DNA of 44,760 bases from Candidatus Aenigmatarchaeota archaeon. GTDB lineage: Archaea > Aenigmatarchaeota > Aenigmatarchaeia > QMZS01. This document shows positions 1-9,530 of this stretch, piece after piece. Made by a program: the position numbers and the translations under genes. Each line of letters opens with the position of its first letter. Positions within the stretch are counted from its first letter, which is position 1. The stretch spans positions 1 to 44,760 of the forward strand of contig JAGLVB010000019.1 of NCBI GenBank assembly GCA_023134135.1. The letters run 5' to 3'. The notes beneath the pieces were generated by a model that worked only from the letters and a program-made list of their open reading frames with translations, searched no databases and was not told where the DNA came from.

Positions 1-1138
1 TAACTCACCTTACGCAAAGTATAAATAAGAGAATATTCATATTTATATAATTATGGATACGAAAATGCTCGACCTATACACTGACCATCTCATGACTTGT
101 CCAAGATATGCAACAGCAACAGGATTGTCAGCTACACTGGACAATGAAATAAAACATGATAAAGTAACGCAATTTCTTGCTTCAGATGATTTTAACTCAC
201 AGCAGTTATGGCTGCTCGTAAAGCCCACACTAAGAAAAACAGAAAACGAAGATGGTGTTATCATTTTTGATGACACAATCAGCAAAAAACCATACACTGA
301 CGAAAACAAAATCATCTGCTGGCACTTTGACCATTCAAAAGGAATAAGCGTAAAAGGCATCAACATACTCACAGGACTCTATCACAACGATGGAGCAACA
401 ATTCCTATTTCATACAATATCATTGAAAAGCCAACAGAATATACAGACCCCAAAACAGGAAAGTTGAAGAGAAAGAGCGAAAAAACTAAAAACGAATTAT
501 TCAGGGAAATGATTGTTACGAGTCTCGGAAACACAATCAAATTCAAATATGTATTAGCAGATATATGGTTTTGCAGTTCTGAAAATATAGAATTTATCAA
601 AGACAATGACAAAGAATTTATCATGGGAATAAAATCAAACAGGTTGACAGCGTTGTCTGAACAAGACAAAAAAGAAGGGAAGTTTCTGCATTTGAGAGAT
701 ATAGCAATAGAAGAAAATACTGCAAGAAAAGTATATTTAAAGGGAGTAAAATTCCCTGTTCTTGTAACAAAGCAGGTCTTTACAAACAAAGACGAAAGTA
801 CTGGTATTTTGTATCTGGTGTGCAGCAATCTTAATCTTGAAGCTTCTGAAATAAATACAATCTATCAAAAAAGATGGAAAGTTGAAGAATATCATAAATC
901 TATAAAATCCAATACAGCGCTGGAAAAATCGCCCACGAAAACCGTCAGAACTCAGTCAAACCATATCTTTGCGTCCCTATATGCGTTTTTCAAATTTGAG
1001 CGTCTAAGAATAAAAACAAATTTGAATCATTTTGCTCTAAAGGCGAAGATATATTTGAAAGCTGCGAAAGCAGCTTTTGGAGAATTGCAGGAACTTAAAT
1101 TGGTTCATGAAATTGGAGGTATTGCGTAAGGTGAGTTA
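1..1138 (+). mobile_element. Complete insertion sequence (DDE transposase, IS4/IS701-like superfamily) with 17-bp perfect terminal inverted repeats
   Basis: TAACTCACCTTACGCAA at 1-17 is the exact reverse complement of TTGCGTAAGGTGAGTTA at 1122-1138; the transposase ORF fills the interior and its TAA stop (1127-1129) lies inside the right TIR. Confidence 0.9.
53..1129 (+). CDS. DDE transposase (IS4/IS701-like)
   Basis: 358-aa ORF with DDE-type motifs: IIFDDTISKKP, YVLADIWF, YQKRWKVEEYHKSIKSN. Confidence 0.88.
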   Translation: MDTKMLDLYTDHLMTCPRYATATGLSATLDNEIKHDKVTQFLASDDFNSQQLWLLVKPTLRKTENEDGVIIFDDTISKKPYTDENKIICWHFDHSKGISVKGINILTGLYHNDGATIPISYNIIEKPTEYTDPKTGKLKRKSEKTKNELFREMIVTSLGNTIKFKYVLADIWFCSSENIEFIKDNDKEFIMGIKSNRLTALSEQDKKEGKFLHLRDIAIEENTARKVYLKGVKFPVLVTKQVFTNKDESTGILYLVCSNLNLEASEINTIYQKRWKVEEYHKSIKSNTALEKSPTKTVRTQSNHIFASLYAFFKFERLRIKTNLNHFALKAKIYLKAAKAAFGELQELKLVHEIGGIA

Positions 1139-1177
1139 ATAATTTAGCATATTATTTCCAAAAAGATAATCTTTTAT

Positions 1178-1576
1178 TTAAACAACAATTGAAGCGATTT
1201 TACCCAAATGAAGGAATCTCTCCACAACTTCTTTTGCCATTGGTCCTTTTACTTCTGAACCCATTGGAGTTATTTTCTGGTCTACAAGAATAACCGCATT
1301 ATCCTCAAAACATACTCTCATGCCATTATTTCTCCTGTATTCCTTTTTCTGCCTTACTACAACTCCATACTGGACTTTATGCCTTAATTTGAAGTCTCCT
1401 TTCTTAACAACACAACTCACAACATCTCCAACACCACCTCTGGGAAATCTTCTCTTTCTCCCTTTATAGGTTTTAAATGAAATTATCTGTATTTTCTTGG
1501 CTCCGCTGTTATCTGCGCAGTTTACCATACTCTCTGAATTCAGACTTTTCACCACTTTACTTGTTAGGGCTTTCAT
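1178..1576 (-). CDS. rpl14: Large ribosomal subunit protein uL14
   Basis: Recognisable uL14 sequence: VNCADNSGAKKIQIISFKTYKGRKRRFPRGGVGDVVSCVVKKG...NGMRVCFEDNAVILVD. Confidence 0.95.
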   Translation of the reverse strand: MKALTSKVVKSLNSESMVNCADNSGAKKIQIISFKTYKGRKRRFPRGGVGDVVSCVVKKGDFKLRHKVQYGVVVRQKKEYRRNNGMRVCFEDNAVILVDQKITPMGSEVKGPMAKEVVERFLHLGKIASIVV

Positions 1577-1657
1577 TTTACTATTTAGTTAAAAATTTTA
1601 AACTATTAAATCACGCCAGTTTTGGGAAAAATGAATTGTATATACACTATATATATT

Positions 1658-1876
1658 ATGAAAATACTGCAAATTGAAGGCAAGCATGAAGCAAGTTGGA
1701 TAACAATCTCAACTGACGAATATGATAGTATGAAAGCCACAATAGAGGTTTTATCTGACCCTGATTTAATGAGACAAATAAAAGAGAGCGAAATTGCTAT
1801 TAAAGAAGGGAGAATAAGGAATTTGGATGAAGTTATAAAAAAATTCAAGTCAAAAAATAAAGATATTAAATTTTAG
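1658..1876 (+). CDS. Putative Phd/YefM-like antitoxin, solitary
   Basis: Start MKILQIEGKHEASWITISTDEYDSMKATIEVLSDPDLMRQIKESEIAIKEGRIRNLDEVIKKFK; resembles antitoxin linker/C-terminal regions. An internal ATG at 1658 is preferred over 1622. Confidence 0.55.
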   Translation: MKILQIEGKHEASWITISTDEYDSMKATIEVLSDPDLMRQIKESEIAIKEGRIRNLDEVIKKFKSKNKDIKF

Positions 1877-1950
1877 TTATTTTACAAAATAATATTTGAT
1901 TCTCGATATTTAATCAAAAATCCAACTATTAAAAATCACTAACTTAGATT

Positions 1951-3390
1951 ATGGAAAAGCCAAGAGAACTGAACTCAAAAAATGAGAAATTTGGGGAATG
2001 GTATCTTCAAATCCTTGAAAAAGCTGAATTGATGGATGACCGGTATAATGTAAAGGGTTTCTATATTGTCAGACCATGGCTTATGAATATTATTGATAAA
2101 GTTTACAAAATCTGGGAAGATGAACTAAACAAAAAAGGACACAAAAAAGTATCATTTCCAACAGTGATTCCTATAGAAAATTTTGAGAAAGAGAAAGAAC
2201 ATGTTGAAGGATTTTCCCCTGAAGTTTTCTGGATTACAGAAGGAGGAGACACAAAATTTGAAAGAAAAATTGCTCTGAGACCAACATCAGAAACCGCATT
2301 TTATTCAATCTATCCTTTGTGGATAAGATCTCATGAAGACCTGCCTCTCAAATTATACCAAAGTTGTTCTGTATTCAGATATGAAACCAAAGCAACAAAA
2401 CCTTTATTGAGGGCAAGAGAATTTATCTGGATTGAAGCCCACAATGCCTATTCAAATAAAGAAGAAGCCCTGAACCAGATTAAAGAAGATATGAATATTA
2501 CAACCAAAGTGAGCGAAAAACTGGGGATACCTTTCCTGTTTTTCAAAAGACCTGAATGGGATAAATTCACAGGCGCGGTTTTTAGTTTTGCATCAGACAC
2601 AATCCTGCCTGACAAAAAAAGACTGCAGTATTCCACCTCTCATTATCTTGGGCAGAATTTTTCAAAACCATTTGACATAAAATTCTCTGATGAAGATGAA
2701 AAAGAAAAATTTGTATACCAGACCTGTTACGGTCCTGGAATCTCCAGAATGATTGCTTCAATTATTTCACTCCACTCAGATGACTTTGGTCTCATCCTTC
2801 CTTTTTATCTCGCTCCAGTGCAAATTGTAATTGTTCCAATCTTAAAGAAAGGTCGGGAAAAAGAAATCCTGGAATACTGCGAAAAGATAAAAGAAAAACT
2901 AAAAGGGTACGAAGTTAAAATAGATAACAGGGATAAAGGCGTTGGCTCAAAGTTCTATGACTGGGAACTTAAAGGAGTTCCTGTAAGATTTGATATTGGG
3001 GGAAATGAAACTGATAAAAAAGAGGTGTGTTTGTTCAGGAGAGATAAAAGAGAAAAAAGTTTTATTAAACTTGAAGAGATTACTGAAAATATAAAGATTA
3101 TTGAAAAAGAGATTGAAGAAAATTTAAAGAAAACTGCATCCAAAAATTTTGAAACAGCAATGTCAGAAACGGAAACAACAGAAGAATTAAAGGAAAAAGT
3201 TAAAGAAGGATTTGTAAAAATTCCCTTTTGTTCAAGAGCTACTGATGGGGAAAACTGCGCTGAAAAAATAAAAGATATCTGCGAGATTGCGGGAACTTTG
3301 TATCCTGAAGAGAATCCTCCTGAGAATAAAAAATGTATTGTGTGCGGGAAAGAAGCAAAAGTGTGGGTTTATGCTTGCAGGAGTTATTAA
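1951..3390 (+). CDS. proS: Prolyl-tRNA synthetase (archaeal/eukaryal type)
   Basis: 479 aa; class II motifs (RPTSETAFY, VFRYETKATKPLLRAREFIWIEAHNAY) and C-terminal zinc region ending YACRSY. Confidence 0.96.
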   Translation: MEKPRELNSKNEKFGEWYLQILEKAELMDDRYNVKGFYIVRPWLMNIIDKVYKIWEDELNKKGHKKVSFPTVIPIENFEKEKEHVEGFSPEVFWITEGGDTKFERKIALRPTSETAFYSIYPLWIRSHEDLPLKLYQSCSVFRYETKATKPLLRAREFIWIEAHNAYSNKEEALNQIKEDMNITTKVSEKLGIPFLFFKRPEWDKFTGAVFSFASDTILPDKKRLQYSTSHYLGQNFSKPFDIKFSDEDEKEKFVYQTCYGPGISRMIASIISLHSDDFGLILPFYLAPVQIVIVPILKKGREKEILEYCEKIKEKLKGYEVKIDNRDKGVGSKFYDWELKGVPVRFDIGGNETDKKEVCLFRRDKREKSFIKLEEITENIKIIEKEIEENLKKTASKNFETAMSETETTEELKEKVKEGFVKIPFCSRATDGENCAEKIKDICEIAGTLYPEENPPENKKCIVCGKEAKVWVYACRSY

Positions 3391-3441
3391 ATTCAATGCC
3401 TTTTGTAATTATTTCATTAAAAATAAATCATCAGACTAATT

Positions 3442-3852
3442 ATGGAACTATTAAATAAAAAATTGGATAATGTTTTAGAACAAGCAAAAAAAGATAGAGA
3501 GGTAATTGCAGTTATTCTATATGGTTCAGTTTCGCGGGGAGAACAAAGAAAAGATTCTGATATTGATATATGCCTTGTATTAAAGGAAGATTATCCAAAA
3601 ACAAAGTTTACAGAAAAAAGGCTTGAATACTTAAAAAATGTTGGTGTGGATATTGACATCCAGATATTCCAGCAACTGCCTTTGTATATAAGGAAAGAAG
3701 TTCTAAAGGGAAAAATTTTAATATCAAAAGATGAAGACAAACTTTATGAACTAGCTTACAAAACAATAAAAGAATTCGAGGATTTCAGGAAATACTATTA
3801 TGATTATTTGAATTCTATTTATGAGAGAAAGAATCCTATCAAAAATAGATGA
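3442..3852 (+). CDS. mntA: MNT-type nucleotidyltransferase (MntA-like antitoxin)
   Basis: VILYGSVSRGEQRKDSDIDICLVL matches the GSxxRGxxxxxSDxD minimal nucleotidyltransferase signature; overlaps the HepT-like gene. Confidence 0.85.
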   Translation: MELLNKKLDNVLEQAKKDREVIAVILYGSVSRGEQRKDSDIDICLVLKEDYPKTKFTEKRLEYLKNVGVDIDIQIFQQLPLYIRKEVLKGKILISKDEDKLYELAYKTIKEFEDFRKYYYDYLNSIYERKNPIKNR

Positions 3853-4234
3853 ATTGAGCGGTTATCTTGAAGAATTGGAATCCATAAAACCTGAAAACTT
3901 TGAAGAATATGAATCTCTAAAAACTAAAAGAGCATGTGAGAGACTATTGCAGATTTCAGTAGAATGCGTTGTGGATATATGCAATATGATTGTATCTGAA
4001 AAAAAACTTGGCGCTCCCGCAGATGAAGAAGATATTATTGCAAAACTAACAAAAGCAAAAATAATCCCAAAAAAGTTAAGTGAAACCATAAGGGAAATGA
4101 GGGGAACAAGAAATATTCTGGTTCACAAATACGGATATATTGATGATAAAATTATCTACAAAACACTGGATGAAAATATCAGGGATTTTGATAAATTTAT
4201 TGAATTTGTCTTAAAATTCTTAAAAAACAAATAA
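3821..4234 (+). CDS. hepT: HepT-like HEPN (DUF86) RNase toxin
   Basis: RGTRNILVHKYG matches the DUF86 RX4-6H..Y motif; overlaps mntA by 32 nt. Confidence 0.85.
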   Translation: MRERILSKIDELSGYLEELESIKPENFEEYESLKTKRACERLLQISVECVVDICNMIVSEKKLGAPADEEDIIAKLTKAKIIPKKLSETIREMRGTRNILVHKYGYIDDKIIYKTLDENIRDFDKFIEFVLKFLKNK

Positions 4235-4312
4235 ACTGTTTTATATGAATTGAATTGTTAAATTCAGGAAAATAAGGGATTTAAGAACTATATATATTTT
4301 ACTTATTATTTT

Positions 4313-4567
4313 ATGGACGCAATGTGTAGAGATATTATAGGCAAAACAATTGTTTCAGAGGAAACCGGGAGAAAATTCGGATTAGTTGGAAACCTTGACT
4401 TTATTATTGAAAGCGGCGAACTCCTGAATCTGGTTATTGAAGCCCCAACAAAAGCAGTAGAACAGATAAATCTTGAGACCGACAATAAAGGAGGTTTTTT
4501 AATTCCTTTCTCAACAGTCAAAAGTGTTGGAGATTTTATAATCGTCTCTGAAAAAGAGATAATTTAA
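4313..4567 (+). CDS. PRC-barrel domain protein
   Basis: 84 aa; MCRDIIGKTIVSEETGRKFGLVGNLDFIIESGELLNLVIE...FLIPFSTVKSVGDFIIV. Confidence 0.8.
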   Translation: MDAMCRDIIGKTIVSEETGRKFGLVGNLDFIIESGELLNLVIEAPTKAVEQINLETDNKGGFLIPFSTVKSVGDFIIVSEKEII

Positions 4568-4735
4568 CTGTTTTATTTTGGTTTTTTGAAATATGGTTTT
4601 TTATAGATTTGAGATATCTAAAATATTCTTTTAGTTTGATTATTCCAGATAATCAACCCTTTGACAGATAACAAATATTTTTAATTGTATTCTTCTACAG
4701 ATAAAGAACATTTATCCTCCAAATTCAATATTATT

Positions 4736-5527
4736 TTAAATAAACATCACTTCAACGCCAGCGCCAATGAGCACAACAATAACACCAAGAATAAGAAGCA
4801 ATAAAGAATCTTCGAAAACAAACTGGAAATGCCTTTTACTCTCTTTATGTCTAGCTAAAGCAATTGACAACAGACCGCCCGCAATTCCCGCAAGAATATA
4901 CCCAAGGAACTCAAAAACACCATGAGGCATATATGAAAATAACAATAGAGGTATTGCCGACATGCTCATCATTGTTTTTGCGGTTTGCCCCACAACAACA
5001 CCTAAAACACTTGCATTCCAGGCAATCAAAAGAACAGCCCCTGAAGAATAAAACAATGAGAATACAAAACAAATCAGCATCACACCAAGATTATTAAATA
5101 ATATTTTTGAAAAAATCTCTCCCGTGGTTATTTCACCCGTAATCTGGGAAATCACTTTTGTCTGGTCAGAGAATATCATTGAATTTGTTTCTGCGGGGAG
5201 AATAAAATAAGCCCCTGCAATTACCAGAGATACTCCGAAAATCATACAAAAATAACTTAGAATCAAATCCCCGTGTCTTTCAAAGAAACTCAAAGAATAA
5301 CAATAATCCCAGAAATGGTCATACTCCCTCCTGCTTTCCTCATACCGGATATATTTTATCATTATCGGCAAAAGGCACAGGGTTATCAGAAAAGTAAGGA
5401 AAAGCCCGCTCAGATTTAAAAAATGCGAGATTATTACTGCAACAACAGTCCCAATAATAGAAAGTATAAATATATTCATTGGATTTTCCCTCACAGTGTT
5501 TAAACTAAATAAAGATTCCAAAACCAT
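4736..5527 (-). CDS. Stage II sporulation protein M (SpoIIM)-like membrane protein
   Basis: Multiple TM segments; GVMLICFVFSLFYSSGAVLLIAWNASVLGVVVG and YMPHGVFEFLGYILAGIAGG are SpoIIM-like. Confidence 0.8.
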   Translation of the reverse strand: MVLESLFSLNTVRENPMNIFILSIIGTVVAVIISHFLNLSGLFLTFLITLCLLPIMIKYIRYEESRREYDHFWDYCYSLSFFERHGDLILSYFCMIFGVSLVIAGAYFILPAETNSMIFSDQTKVISQITGEITTGEIFSKILFNNLGVMLICFVFSLFYSSGAVLLIAWNASVLGVVVGQTAKTMMSMSAIPLLLFSYMPHGVFEFLGYILAGIAGGLLSIALARHKESKRHFQFVFEDSLLLLILGVIVVLIGAGVEVMFI

Positions 5528-5603
5528 AACTTATTAAATATATTTGTAAAATAAAGACACAATTGTCTGTTATTGCTAATTAAATATTTATATAAAATAA
5601 AGA

Positions 5604-8030
5604 ATGGAGATTTCAAAAGTTAAAAAAAGAAATGGCCAGATAGTATCATTTAGCAGAGACAAAATAAGAAATGTTATTTACAAAGCATTCTTATCTGTAG
5701 GAAAAAATGATTTGGTTGATAAAATCACCGAAGAAGTTATTCTTGAATTAGAAACTGTTGAAGGTATTATAAATGTTGAAGAAATACAGGATATTGTTGA
5801 ACACATCCTTATTAAAAACAACCTTCCTGAAGTTGCAAAAAGTTACATTTTATACAGGAGAAAAATGGAAGAAATTAGGGAAGAAAAAGAAAGAATTTTA
5901 AACAAAGAAGAAATTGATGATGTTGACAAAAAATTTGACCTTAATGCTCTGCGCGTTATGGTTGCAAGATATCTTGAAAAAGATATAAGAGGGAAAACAA
6001 AAGAATTCCCAAAAGATTTATTCAAAAGAGTTGCAATACATGTAACCCTACCTTCAATTTTATATGATGAAAAAATATTTGACAAAAGCGCGCAGTCAAA
6101 AGAAAATCCTTTTGAAGAATTCAGTCCCGAACAATTCGAAGGAAGAATGAAAATTGGGGAATGCAGTTTAAACAAATATCATCTCGAAGCATTAAAAAAA
6201 ACTTACGATAGATTTAACAGAAATCACCAGATGAAAATTAGTTTTAATGAATTAGTTGGATTAATTGAAAAGGAGGAATTTAAAGAATATGGAAACGAAA
6301 TAAAATATTACTTTGATTTGATGACTGAAAAAAGGTTTTTGCCAAACACGCCAGCTCTTGCAAATTTCGGAAGGGTTCTTGGAATGGGAAGCGCCTGTTT
6401 TGTAATTCCTGTGAAAGATTCTATAGAAAGCATTATGGAAGCTTTAAAAGAAGCCGCAGTTATTTTTAAATCCGGCGGAGGGGTTGGTTATAATTTCTCG
6501 CATTTAAGACCTGAAGGAGACCAGGTAAGAAGCACTTCAGGCGTTGCATCAGGACCAATCTCATTCATATCATTATTTGACAAAATGACTGATGTTATTA
6601 AACAAGGAGGTATCAGGAGAGGTGCAAATATGGGAATACTCAATATAGACCATCCTGACATTGAAAAATTTATTGTAGCAAAAAAGAAAAACCAGGGGCT
6701 GACTAATTTTAATATTTCTGTACTTATAAAACCTGAATTTTGGGAATATTACAATGAAGGAAAACCCTACCCTTTGCTAAATCCAAAAACCAAAGAAGTT
6801 GTAAAATACGCAGACCCAAGAAATATTATTGAATTAATCACCTATCAGGGCTGGGAATCCGCAGAACCTGGAGTGATCTTTGGAGATAATATAAATGACA
6901 ACAACCCATTCCTTGAATCCCTCGGACCAATCGAAACCACTAACCCATGCGGCGAAGTCCTTCTTTATCCTTATGAATCCTGCAACCTTGGAAGTATTAA
7001 TATAAACACTTTTATAAAAGAAGGCGAAAAACCAGAATTTGATTTTGAAAGTTTCAGGGAAGTAATCAACAGAACAACAAGATTTCTTGACAATGTGCTT
7101 GATATAAATAATTATCCTCTTCCAAAAATAGAAGAAATGAGTTTGAACACAAGAAAAATCGGTTTGGGAATAATGGGTCTTGCAGACGCAATGTTTGAAT
7201 TGGGCATTGCATATAATTCAAAAGAAGGGCTTGAATTCATAGAAAAGATAATGGAAGAATTGAACTATCACTCTAAAGTCGCTTCAGTTGAACTCGCAAA
7301 AGAAAGAGGAAAATTCCCTTACTATGAAAAAAGCAATTATTCAAAAGGAAAACTTCCAATCAAAGTTGATGAAAATGATTTGAAGTGGAAAGAACTTATT
7401 GAAGACGTAAAAAAATATGGAATCCGTCATGGGTTCACAATTGTATGCGCTCCAACAGGTTCAATATCAATGATAGCCGGGTGTTCCTCCGGAGTTGAAC
7501 CTTCCTTCGCTCTTGTTTATGAAAAAAAAGTTGTGATAGGAACTTTCTATTATATAAATCCTGTTTTCGAAAAAATAATGAAATCAAAAAACCTGTTCAA
7601 CGACAGATTAATAAGAAATATATGCGAAAATAACGGGGGTATCCAGAGAATAGATTTACCTGATGAAATTAAAAAAACATTTGTTACTGCAATGGATATT
7701 AATACAGAAGGTCACATAAAAGCTCTGGCTGCTGTGACTAGATGGACAGATTCTTCTGTGTCAAAAACAATTAACCTGCCTGAAAATGCAAGCGTTGAAG
7801 ATGTTAAAAATACAATTTTGATGGCTCATAAACTTGGGTGCAAAGATGTGACTGTGTTCAGACAGAATTCAATTAAGGGTGTGTATGAATCCAACCTTGA
7901 GCCAAAAAAAGAAACAACTTCCTATGAAGCAACCAAGAAAAAAGACATGTGTCCTAAATGCAAAACAAAACTGGTGAGAGAAGAGGGGTGTAAAATCTGC
8001 AAAAGTTGCGGGTATTCTGTTTGCGGATAA
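5604..8030 (+). CDS. nrdJ: Adenosylcobalamin-dependent (class II) ribonucleoside-diphosphate reductase with N-terminal ATP-cone and C-terminal Zn ribbon
   Basis: 808 aa; ATP-cone KVKKRNGQIVSFSRDKIRNVIYKAF, RNR core FLPNTPALANFGR, NPCGEVLLYPYESCNLGSINI, APTGSISMIAGCSSGVEPSFALVY; C-terminus CPKCKTKLVREEGCKICKSCGYSVCG. Confidence 0.93.
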   Translation: MEISKVKKRNGQIVSFSRDKIRNVIYKAFLSVGKNDLVDKITEEVILELETVEGIINVEEIQDIVEHILIKNNLPEVAKSYILYRRKMEEIREEKERILNKEEIDDVDKKFDLNALRVMVARYLEKDIRGKTKEFPKDLFKRVAIHVTLPSILYDEKIFDKSAQSKENPFEEFSPEQFEGRMKIGECSLNKYHLEALKKTYDRFNRNHQMKISFNELVGLIEKEEFKEYGNEIKYYFDLMTEKRFLPNTPALANFGRVLGMGSACFVIPVKDSIESIMEALKEAAVIFKSGGGVGYNFSHLRPEGDQVRSTSGVASGPISFISLFDKMTDVIKQGGIRRGANMGILNIDHPDIEKFIVAKKKNQGLTNFNISVLIKPEFWEYYNEGKPYPLLNPKTKEVVKYADPRNIIELITYQGWESAEPGVIFGDNINDNNPFLESLGPIETTNPCGEVLLYPYESCNLGSININTFIKEGEKPEFDFESFREVINRTTRFLDNVLDINNYPLPKIEEMSLNTRKIGLGIMGLADAMFELGIAYNSKEGLEFIEKIMEELNYHSKVASVELAKERGKFPYYEKSNYSKGKLPIKVDENDLKWKELIEDVKKYGIRHGFTIVCAPTGSISMIAGCSSGVEPSFALVYEKKVVIGTFYYINPVFEKIMKSKNLFNDRLIRNICENNGGIQRIDLPDEIKKTFVTAMDINTEGHIKALAAVTRWTDSSVSKTINLPENASVEDVKNTILMAHKLGCKDVTVFRQNSIKGVYESNLEPKKETTSYEATKKKDMCPKCKTKLVREEGCKICKSCGYSVCG

Positions 8031-8032
8031 TT

Positions 8033-8383
8033 TTAGAAAAAAGGATTTTTTCCAAGACTTTTTAATTCATTTCTTCTCGCTTCTAAATGAGTTTCTTCAA
8101 GATTAATTTTATAATGTTGTGCAATCCTTATCAAGCAATATAATATATCCGCAAGTTCATCCCCAATATCTTCTTTTGTTGTTTTATAATTGGGGTCTTC
8201 TTCCCGTTTCTTCAAATAATATTTCTCAAATACCATGATATGTTTCGCCAAATCACCTACCTGTTTTGACAATTCCATCATTGTCACCTCTACAGTCCAA
8301 GGTCTTTGTTCCACTTTATCAAATTCTTCAATTACTTTTTTTGTAATATCAATTAATTCCTGAAATGTGTATTCTTCACCCAT
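8033..8383 (-). CDS. MazG-like nucleotide pyrophosphohydrolase
   Basis: 116 aa with MELSKQVGDLAKHI...EDIGDELADILYCLIRIA, MazG-type helices. Confidence 0.78.
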   Translation of the reverse strand: MGEEYTFQELIDITKKVIEEFDKVEQRPWTVEVTMMELSKQVGDLAKHIMVFEKYYLKKREEDPNYKTTKEDIGDELADILYCLIRIAQHYKINLEETHLEARRNELKSLGKNPFF

Positions 8384-8450
8384 AAATTTAATTCTCTAAA
8401 ATATATATTTGGTTAAAAACAGGTTAATAATTCTTTTAACAATTATTATT

Positions 8451-8722
8451 GTGCGGAGCTAGACTGGGCTGTTAGGCGGAGCCTGTAACCCGAAATCGTC
8501 TTAGCGGGAGTTGAAAACCCCGGAAGGTATTTAAAGCGGTAAAAGCCTCTTTGGTTTAACTGCGAAGTCCAGCCTTGAAAGGTGGTTTTTATTGTGAATC
8601 CCCTAGATTCGGAAGAAAGCAAGGGTAAGCAGTGGAGATTATGCTTTTGAGTTCACTGGATGGAGAAGAATCAGGGAGTAAACTTTTGGTGTTTTGTTTA
8701 TCGACCGGGAGGCGCTCTGCAC
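8451..8722 (+). ncRNA. Archaeal signal recognition particle RNA (7S / SRP RNA)
   Basis: Alu-domain motif CCTGTAACCCGAAATCG; helix-8-like GATTCGGAAGAAAGCAAGGGTAAGCAG with GGAA tetraloop; closing helix GTGCGGAGC (8451-8459) pairs with GCTCTGCAC (8714-8722), 9 bp with one G-U. Confidence 0.88.
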
Positions 8723-8749
8723 ACTTAAATTTATACCTTAAAAGATATT

Positions 8750-9271
8750 ATGAAAAACAAACTTCAAAAATATGGAAAAATCTTTTTATGGAATTCACTT
8801 ATCGTATTCATAATTTTAAAAATTGTAATTGAATGTCATTATACTGAATATATTACACAATCAAATATAATATTTCCTATAATCATCTCCTCAATTCTCT
8901 CTTATCTAATTTTTGAATATAAATTTAAACGTCAGCAAGATTATAAAGAAAAACAAGAAAAAGTGAGGATATACAATGAATTAAGAGAAATTCTAAATGC
9001 ACCTAATAATCGTAATAAAGGCAAAATTTTTAAAAAAATAGGAATAACATTCTTTCCTTGTGAGATTAATAGACTGAAAGAATTGATTGAAAAAAATCAA
9101 CATATTATAGCCCTAAAGATAATTAAAATTTGGGATGAATTGTCAAAACAAAAAGGTTATGCTAAAGACATATTCGACTCTGAAAGACGACCTGAAGGAA
9201 GCCTAAGAAAATTTAGAACCAAACATAAAAAATTACAAGAATTAATTGAAAATGAATTAAAAGGGTTATAA
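8750..9271 (+). CDS. Hypothetical membrane protein (two N-terminal TM segments plus helical region)
   Basis: 173-aa ORF between SRP RNA and a degenerate copy of the SRP RNA 3' end; hydrophobic IFLWNSLIVFIILKIVI and IIFPIIISSILSYLIF. Confidence 0.6.
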   Translation: MKNKLQKYGKIFLWNSLIVFIILKIVIECHYTEYITQSNIIFPIIISSILSYLIFEYKFKRQQDYKEKQEKVRIYNELREILNAPNNRNKGKIFKKIGITFFPCEINRLKELIEKNQHIIALKIIKIWDELSKQKGYAKDIFDSERRPEGSLRKFRTKHKKLQELIENELKGL

Positions 9272-9319
9272 AGATTTCCATTAAGATTTAAATTCCCCAA
9301 AATTCTAATTCATAAATCC

Positions 9320-9342
9320 TATTTGGTCTGCCAGACCAAATA
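9320..9342. repeat. Perfect 23-bp palindrome (11-bp arms, 1-nt centre)
   Basis: TATTTGGTCTG C CAGACCAAATA. Confidence 0.85.
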
Positions 9343-9357
9343 AATAAAGGCTCAAAA

Positions 9358-9404
9358 GTGAATTTTTATTATTTTGCTTATCAACCGGGAGGCATTCTGC
9401 GCAC
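9358..9404 (+). repeat. Degenerate duplicate of the SRP RNA 3' end
   Basis: gtgaatttttattattttgcttatcaaccgggaggcattctgcgcac aligns ungapped to 8678-8724 with 37/47 identities by my count; 9 of 10 differences are transitions. Confidence 0.75.
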
Positions 9405-9530
9405 TAAAAAAATATTCAAATAGTTGCAGTTTTAGTTCTAATATGATATATAACAGAACAGATGAAATACAAATAAAGATAATTGACCGCAATTTTCATT
9501 TTAATTCATTTAAAAAATAACGGATTAATC

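Noticed and set aside
43-828. Antisense ORFs (109 and 148 aa) within the transposase gene
   Set aside because: Antisense to a clearly recognisable transposase with no protein-like motifs.
5604-8030. Intein or group I-type insertion in nrdJ
   Set aside because: The protein is continuous across all conserved RNR motifs with no insertion.
8632-8832. 66-aa ORF on + strand
   Set aside because: Lies largely within SRP RNA.
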